DNA of 18,240 nucleotides from Chthoniobacterales bacterium (GTDB taxonomy: Bacteria > Verrucomicrobiota > Verrucomicrobiia > Chthoniobacterales > UBA10450), in NCBI GenBank assembly GCA_025980625.1, contig JAICXG010000026.1, positions 1-18,240 of the forward strand, in the 5' to 3' direction. The notes under the pieces are model-generated. The model ran no database searches. It was not told where the DNA came from and saw only the letters and a program-made list of their open reading frames with translations. The position numbers and the translations under genes are program-made. Below are positions 14,047-18,240 of the stretch, one piece after another (the stretch's first letter is position 1; every line of letters starts with the position of its first letter).

Positions 14047-16095
14047 CTATTGTCGGAACGTCACCTTCGCGTTATTGGAGCAGGTCGAGGTGCCGGCTTC
14101 ACACACCTCATACGTGTAGCGAGCCCGGCCGGTGTCGCCGGTGGAATCGGTATAGGAACCATCATTCGGCGTAGTTATGATTAGCGTACCATCGCGGTAA
14201 ACATCGATGTCGGTCGAAGTCGCACCGTCCCAGGTCAGGCGCACGGTATTTATTCCGCCTACCTTGCGCCCATTGGCGCTAAGTGTGATCGTTGGCGGGC
14301 CGGATTGCGCGCAGTATCTGCCGCCGGTGTTCAAACCCGCAAAACTGACCTCCCTCCCCCCCCAGACGATCATTTCAATTTCGCTGTCTGTCCATACTGC
14401 GATGTGCTCGTATCGACTAGAGGGCGCATTGGTGGTGCTGGTCGCAACCCCCCAACTATCGGTCTCAGGAGTGTAGCGCCCGCCGGTGTTCAAAGGACTG
14501 CCATTAGTCCCACCCCAGACGATCATTTCGCTACCGGTCCACACTGCGGTGTGCTCGGATCGACCAGACGGCGCGTTGGTCGTGCTGGTGGCAGTCCAAC
14601 TGTCAGTAGTTGGATTGTATCTTCCGCCGGTATCTAAATAGCTACCGTTATTATATCCGCCCCACACGATCATTTCGCTGTCCGTCCATACCGCGCTATG
14701 GTTCGTTCGAGCTGAGGGCGCGTTTGTGGTGCCGATAAGAATCCAACTATTGGTAAGTGGGTTGTACATTCCGCCCGAAGACACACCCTGATTACATGAT
14801 TCGTCTACACACCCGCCCCAGACGATCATGTCACTGCCTGTCCAAATCGCCGTCGGAACTTGTCGGCCAACAGGCGCGTTGGTGAGATTCGTGGCCGTCC
14901 AACTATTCGTGTCGGGATCGTATCTGCCACCAGTGTTAAACCCCAAAGTGTCAAAGTCCCGTCCGCCCCAGACGATCATTTGGCTGCCGCTCCAGATTGC
15001 ACCGTGACGGCTTCGCGCAGAGGGCGCGTTGGTGGTGCTGGTGGCAGTCCAACTGTCAGTAGTTGGATTGTATCTTCCGCCAGTATTGCAAAAACTGTCA
15101 CCGCCGCAGTCACCCCAGCCACCCCAGACGATCATTTCGCTGCCGGTCCAAACTGCCGAGGGCCGCCTTCGGCCATCGGGCGCGTTGATGATGCTGGTGG
15201 GAACCCAACTGTCGGTGCTGGGATCATATCTTCCGCCGGAGTTGAAAAAGGTGCCAGGACCAGTCTCTCCGCCCCAGACGATCATTTCGGCGCCTGTCCA
15301 GACGCTAGCGGCGAGATATCGGCCAGGCGGGGCATTGGTGAGTGTGGTTGAAGTCCACGTATCATCGGTGCAGCCACCCGAGGGACTAGCTATGACAGGA
15401 AGGTGGTAGGGGCGGTGGAAAGTCTGGCCGTTGCTGCGCATCCGTTGCAGCACTTGAACCCCGAAAACGTTCGGGGTTGAGTCAATCGCCGCTACCTCCC
15501 TTGCAATTTGCAGCTCGTAGGTTCGCAGAGACTCAAAGCGCCCAGTTTTGTCTTGGGCCAACACATCGGCGGTCAAACGCGTTGTTAGTGTTGGTCTGGC
15601 TAAACACTCGGCGATAACAAAGGGATCGTTCCCAAGAGCCTCAAATAGTTCCTGCAAGACTTCCGGCTGCTTAGTGTTACTGGTCATGCGCTCCATTTCG
15701 GCCTGGAGTTGGTACCCAGTAAGCGGCCGCTGCCAGTAATCCTCCAGCGCTTGTGAGTTGCGCAGATATTCTGCAACTTTCTTTTCGATGTCCGCCTGCG
15801 ATATGACCTTGTCCAGCGGCGGCTTGGGGCCGGGGTTGCTGTCTGGCCAGATCCGATGACGCCAGTAAACGTCCTCGATGACGGTCTGATAGGCCACGCG
15901 CTCGGCGAAGCTCAAGCTTCGACTGTGATGTGTTGTAGTCGAGCTGAAGGCGGCATTATCCTGCGAAGCCGAAGAATTTGGCTGATTGTTAGGCAGATTG
16001 ATCGCCGAACAGAGAGCGACGATCGCGCAGGAGAAGAGTAGCGCAGCTGCGCTACTGCGTAGAATGTAACCACTGGTTTTGCTTTTCGTTTTCAT
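14047..16095 (-). CDS. Secreted seven-Kelch-repeat protein with C-terminal FN3-like domain
   Basis: The product is 682 residues. A basic N-terminus and hydrophobic residues 11-31 make a signal peptide. Residues 60-225 are mostly helical and charged (SQADIEKKVAEYLRNSQALE, LQAEMERMTSN), loosely like the helical N-terminal part of SurA-type proteins. Residues 242-595 hold seven Kelch-type repeats with core AVWTGSEMIVWGG, then NTGGRYNPTTDSW and TNAPSGR, predicting a seven-bladed propeller. Residues 600-682 resemble a fibronectin-III fold (TVRLTWDGATSTDIDVYRDG). Local cysteine pairs are 330/336, 429/434 and 665/672; Cys242 and Cys595 remain at the two ends of the propeller. Two bases separate its ATG from the preceding frame. 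Function is unknown; surface binding or carbohydrate recognition is possible. Confidence 0.8.
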   Translation of the reverse strand: MKTKSKTSGYILRSSAAALLFSCAIVALCSAINLPNNQPNSSASQDNAAFSSTTTHHSRSLSFAERVAYQTVIEDVYWRHRIWPDSNPGPKPPLDKVISQADIEKKVAEYLRNSQALEDYWQRPLTGYQLQAEMERMTSNTKQPEVLQELFEALGNDPFVIAECLARPTLTTRLTADVLAQDKTGRFESLRTYELQIAREVAAIDSTPNVFGVQVLQRMRSNGQTFHRPYHLPVIASPSGGCTDDTWTSTTLTNAPPGRYLAASVWTGAEMIVWGGETGPGTFFNSGGRYDPSTDSWVPTSIINAPDGRRRPSAVWTGSEMIVWGGWGDCGGDSFCNTGGRYNPTTDSWTATSTTNAPSARSRHGAIWSGSQMIVWGGRDFDTLGFNTGGRYDPDTNSWTATNLTNAPVGRQVPTAIWTGSDMIVWGGCVDESCNQGVSSGGMYNPLTNSWILIGTTNAPSARTNHSAVWTDSEMIVWGGYNNGSYLDTGGRYNPTTDSWTATSTTNAPSGRSEHTAVWTGSEMIVWGGTNGSPLNTGGRYTPETDSWGVATSTTNAPSSRYEHIAVWTDSEIEMIVWGGREVSFAGLNTGGRYCAQSGPPTITLSANGRKVGGINTVRLTWDGATSTDIDVYRDGTLIITTPNDGSYTDSTGDTGRARYTYEVCEAGTSTCSNNAKVTFRQ
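14571..15081. repeat. Near-identical Kelch-blade DNA repeats inside the Kelch gene
   Basis: Positions 14571-14628 and 15024-15081 are almost identical (46 bases without a difference from 14583 and 15036). The offset is 453 bases, exactly 151 codons or three blades. Shorter copies of CCCCAGACGATCATTTCGCT recur in most blades. The pattern points to recent internal duplication or gene conversion among blades. Confidence 0.7.
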
Positions 16096-16097
16096 AG

Positions 16098-16646
16098 TTA
16101 GACTTCACTTTTGCGACGTGAGCCCTGGTCGCGGTTTACCCTGTGGGAAAAAGGGGCAGGCGGAGCGCCCGCCCTACAATTGGCGGCGAACGAATTCACA
16201 ATTGTGGGGCAAGCGCTTCGCTTGCCGGGGAGGTAAACATTGCAAATACTGACGAGAGAAGGCCATTTCAGCTGGAAGGCAGCGCTGCCGACAACCAGGC
16301 TATTGATCAGGATGTCAACGCGATAGGTGCCGACTCCAAGTGCGCTCGATTTCAGGTTGTAGATGTACTGACAGCCGTCGATTCTGAAGTTCGAGCCGGT
16401 GTCGGCCGACATGCTGTAAACTGACTCGTTGATCGTTCCTGTCGTTCCGCCGGCAGTGCGCGTTACGGCGATAGTCGCTGGTGGCAGCGTACAGGTCAGA
16501 CTGCCGCTCGCTAGCGCCTGGCGCAATGAGCCCGCGCCGCTGTCATTGGTGTTAGTCACCGTGATCGTGGCCGCGCGCGCGCTTTGCATACTTGCCATCA
16601 TTGCGCAAAACAACGTGATCAAAATCAGAGTAGCGCGTGCTTTCAT
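16098..16646 (-). CDS. Small secreted chimeric protein with a repeat-derived C-terminal tail
   Basis: The frame encodes 182 residues. Residues 1-25 are a signal peptide (ending SARA). Residues 26-45 (ATITVTNTNDSGAGSLRQAL) match the N-terminal motif of large right-handed beta-helix surface proteins. From about residue 50 the sequence jumps to a compact beta domain (ATIAVTRTAGG, then CQYIYNLKSSALGVGTYRVD), ending AAFQLK at residue 127, where I would expect the protein to stop. The next codon is TGG (16263-16265), one base from TGA. The frame then continues 55 residues through two palindromic repeats, giving GKRSACPTIV and RAGAPPAPF. It ends two bases before the Kelch gene's ATG. I read this as a beta-helix gene with its middle deleted and its stop lost, perhaps still secreted. 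Confidence 0.55.
   Translation of the reverse strand: MKARATLILITLFCAMMASMQSARAATITVTNTNDSGAGSLRQALASGSLTCTLPPATIAVTRTAGGTTGTINESVYSMSADTGSNFRIDGCQYIYNLKSSALGVGTYRVDILINSLVVGSAAFQLKWPSLVSICNVYLPGKRSACPTIVNSFAANCRAGAPPAPFSHRVNRDQGSRRKSEV
16155..16226. repeat. Paired REP-like palindromes
   Basis: GGCAAGCG-CTT-CGCTTGCC (16208-16226) is a perfect 8+8 dyad. An imperfect GC-rich dyad, AGGCGGAGCGCCCGCCCT, lies at 16158-16175. Between them ACAATT and AATTGT form a third inverted pair (16176-16181 and 16200-16205). The composite looks like a scattered intergenic palindrome family, but here it lies inside the frame of the upstream small protein gene. Confidence 0.7.
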
Positions 16647-16674
16647 AAGTAGTCTTCTAGTAGTAGGTGAGTTT

Positions 16675-16716
16675 GGTTATTAGTTATTACTTGTTAGTTA
16701 CCTGTTATTTGTTATC
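16675..16716. repeat. AT-rich low-complexity spacer of GTTA/TTATT units
   Basis: Between the TolB-like gene and the small chimeric gene is a stretch of degenerate short repeats (GGTTATTAGTTATTACTTG, GTTAGTTACCTGTTATTTG). It is far more AT-rich than its surroundings. It may help open a promoter for the genes at 16646 and below, but no clear -35/-10 pair can be assigned. Confidence 0.5.
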
Positions 16717-16731
16717 GGTTCTCTCTAATGC

Positions 16732-17766
16732 TCAACGCCAACCCTGAGGCATTTCGCTGTCAGATGGCGTGTTGGTCAGATTGGTGAGGAAGTTACCGTT
16801 TGAGTCAGAGCGAAGGACATCGAGGTTCGCGCCGGTTCCATAGCAGACGATGTTGCTACCGGTGGGCGAATAGAAGGGCCGTGCGAAACCCCAGGTGCTA
16901 GTCCGCCTGATAATCTCCTTAAGACCCTTTCCGTCGGGACCGATCGTTGAGATGCCTAAGTTGACGTTGGTGAACACGATCTTCCTGCCGTCGGGCGACC
17001 ACTGTGGCGTGTTCGACCAGCCGTTGTAGATGACCGTATGCGGACTCCCGAGCAGGTCAGCTATTCCCAGGACGAACGTGTCTTCGTAGGCAATTTTTGC
17101 GCCTGTTGGGTCCCAGCTGTAGCTCCTGAGATTGGGCCACTGGTTACTATCGAAAGGGAACGAAATCGCCACCGCGCCCGGCTGCGCGATCAGTCCGGTG
17201 ATGTTGCCGTCAGTGCCGAACTGGAGCGACGCCGTATAGATTCCACCCTCGGAGACGAGGTTGCCAGACCAGCGGCGCGCCTTGACCGAGATCTTCTGCC
17301 CGCCGGGAAGCCACTGCACCGTATAGGCTGGGTCGCCCGAGCCAGACGAAGGTTGTAAGGTGATGTCGTTCGTAAGCAGGACCCTTGTGGCGGGGTTGCT
17401 GTTGGTGTTCTGGTCGTAGTCGTCCCGGTAGACGGAGACTTCGAGTCTGAGGTCTCCGTTGGGATAGTACTGTGGAGGATCGATTGCCCTTACGTCCATG
17501 AACCAGTAATGACCATTGTATTTCTGCGTGCTCACAGATCCAAAGGCCCCGAGCCCAAGTTGGGTCTGGCTGGTGCCGTCGGGATTCATCGTCCACATCT
17601 GCCTGCAGCACGTATGGGTGTAGAAGATTGTTCCGCCGCCGGTGGTGCCGCCGCCCGCACCTGCGGCGGGTTGGCCAAGGACGGCGGTGCAGGTGAGATT
17701 CAAGGCCGCGCAAGCCGCGAGCGTGCGAGTCACGGCTGTAGCTGCGAGGTAAGTATGGATTTTCAT
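16732..17766 (-). CDS. Exported TolB/PD40-like beta-propeller protein
   Basis: The product is 344 residues. The start at 17764-17766 is chosen because AAGGA lies nine bases upstream and a signal peptide follows directly (MKIHTYLAATAVTRTLAACA, then a hydrophobic run to about residue 31). The mature part starts with a glycine-rich linker. It carries several PD40 units of the TolB/WD40-like type: MNPDGTSQTQLG, YSWDPTGAKIAYED, PQWSPDGRKIVFTN, PFYSPTGSNIVCYG, and a final NTPSDSEMPQGWR. Such units build a six- or seven-bladed propeller. It is not the Tol-Pal TolB itself, since no Tol-Pal genes are near and the N-terminal TolB domain is absent. It lies upstream of, and in the same direction as, two other exported proteins. 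No catalytic motif is visible. Confidence 0.75.
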   Translation of the reverse strand: MKIHTYLAATAVTRTLAACAALNLTCTAVLGQPAAGAGGGTTGGGTIFYTHTCCRQMWTMNPDGTSQTQLGLGAFGSVSTQKYNGHYWFMDVRAIDPPQYYPNGDLRLEVSVYRDDYDQNTNSNPATRVLLTNDITLQPSSGSGDPAYTVQWLPGGQKISVKARRWSGNLVSEGGIYTASLQFGTDGNITGLIAQPGAVAISFPFDSNQWPNLRSYSWDPTGAKIAYEDTFVLGIADLLGSPHTVIYNGWSNTPQWSPDGRKIVFTNVNLGISTIGPDGKGLKEIIRRTSTWGFARPFYSPTGSNIVCYGTGANLDVLRSDSNGNFLTNLTNTPSDSEMPQGWR

Positions 17767-17775
17767 CTGTTTGTT

Positions 17776-17780
17776 TCCTT
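17776..17780 (-). promoter_or_regulatory. Ribosome binding site for the TolB-like gene
   Basis: On the minus strand AAGGA (inside GAAAGGAAAC) precedes ATG 17766 by nine bases. It supports that start over the in-frame ATG at 17784 and over the longer frame to 17868. Confidence 0.6.
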
Positions 17781-17956
17781 TCATTACTGGCCGTTCACAG
17801 GTGTAGTGCGTAAAAGCCGGCGCGAGGTTACGCAGAAAGTTTGGGGGGTCGTCACAGAAGCAAACCAAGGCGACGAAGAATCCCGAGAAAGGGTGTGCTT
17901 TCTACAGAAACAAAACGAAGGTAAGGAAGGAGGGCTGGATTCAGCCGAAAGAAGGT

Positions 17957-18036
17957 TCCGCCAAACACGCCAAACAACGCCAAAGAGTCAGAGGTAAGAG
18001 GATTTTCTTTTTGGCGTTATTGGCGTGTTTGGCGGA
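17957..18036. repeat. Large inverted repeat of GCCAA-rich arms
   Basis: The left arm (17957-17984) contains CCGCCAAACACGCCAA followed by AACGCCAAA. The right arm (18010-18036) is its reverse complement apart from one short indel. The loop is about 25 bases. Each arm holds three GCCAA units. In RNA it would make a stem of about 26 pairs just after the stop of the gene at 18061, so it could end that transcript, but no U-run follows the stem. The arms may equally be a scattered intergenic repeat. Confidence 0.7.
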
Positions 18037-18060
18037 GACTCATTTCCGGCGGCGGCTGCT

Positions 18061-18240
18061 TTAATGCGGGCCTTGTGCGACAGCTTTGTTTCCAGACAGA
18101 AATGGCTCGTGGAATTGTGCCGCGGGCATGGTGATCGCATGGCCGCTTTCCAGTTCTTGCAGGAATTTTGCGTACTCGCGGATATTAGGATCGTTCGCGT
18201 CCAAAACTTTCTCCGCACTTTTCGCAGCGCGCTCGGCCAA
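18061..18240 (-). CDS. 3' end of an unidentified gene (runs off the right edge)
   Basis: The minus-strand frame is open from the window edge to TAA at 18061-18063, giving 59 residues without a start. It reads LAERAAKSAEKVLDANDP, then NIREYAKFLQELESGHAITM, and ends SGNKAVAQGPH. The first part looks like amphipathic charged helix; the tail is Pro/Gly-rich. I recognise no family. Coding is supported by the GC-rich third positions and the open frame up to the edge, and by the inverted repeat that follows the stop. It is too short to assign a function. Confidence 0.5.
   Translation of the reverse strand: MAERAAKSAEKVLDANDPNIREYAKFLQELESGHAITMPAAQFHEPFLSGNKAVAQGPH

Noticed and set aside
13685..14119. 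A 144-codon plus-strand frame with an EHEHELEQELSE stretch
   Set aside because: The acidic stretch is the translated GAGCAN repeat, and the rest is antisense to the dapL remnant and the Kelch gene end.

Overview
This GC-rich bacterial window probably comes from a Verrucomicrobiota-like genome, perhaps a soil Spartobacteria/Chthoniobacterales relative. That assignment is inferred from the gene mix (secreted propeller proteins, a TMTC-like membrane TPR protein, a dapL remnant), the abundant palindromic intergenic repeats and the weak or absent Shine-Dalgarno sites. No marker gene in the window proves it.

Layout. Positions 1-1707 (+) hold a 5'-truncated GT-C/TMTC-like membrane protein with a TPR tail. 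It converges on, and shares stop-codon bases with, a Spinster-type MFS transporter (1704-2975, -). Divergent from the MFS gene is a fused PlsC acyltransferase/AMP-dependent acyl ligase resembling Aas (3025-5229, +), so the pair may form a lysophospholipid uptake and re-acylation module. Next is a secreted seven-bladed propeller (5350-6567, -), then a 700-base gene-free stretch containing a 224-base element with 26-base inverted ends.

Positions 7267-12217 (-) are a compact TetR / periplasmic adaptor / RND pump operon. It sits behind a perfect 28-base palindromic operator that overlaps a TTGACA box. A tRNA with a CAU anticodon (12292-12363, -) lies just upstream. Beyond it is a two-gene unit (13210/13207, ATGA overlap) encoding a divergent ECF-sigma-like protein and a one-pass membrane protein, probably its anti-sigma partner. 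Between 13748 and 14014 are a hexamer repeat/hairpin and a decayed 3' end of an LL-diaminopimelate aminotransferase gene (dapL).

The right third (14047-17766, -) encodes three more exported proteins: a seven-Kelch-repeat protein with a C-terminal FN3-like domain, a small chimeric protein whose frame runs on through palindromic repeats, and a TolB-like propeller. A large inverted repeat and the 3' end of an unidentified gene finish the window.

I did not find a clearly new multi-gene system. The points most worth checking are two unrelated seven-bladed propellers that both look closed by a terminal disulfide, the Spinster-MFS/Aas-like pair, the frame extended through repeats, and an excess of the heptamer GTTAGGC.
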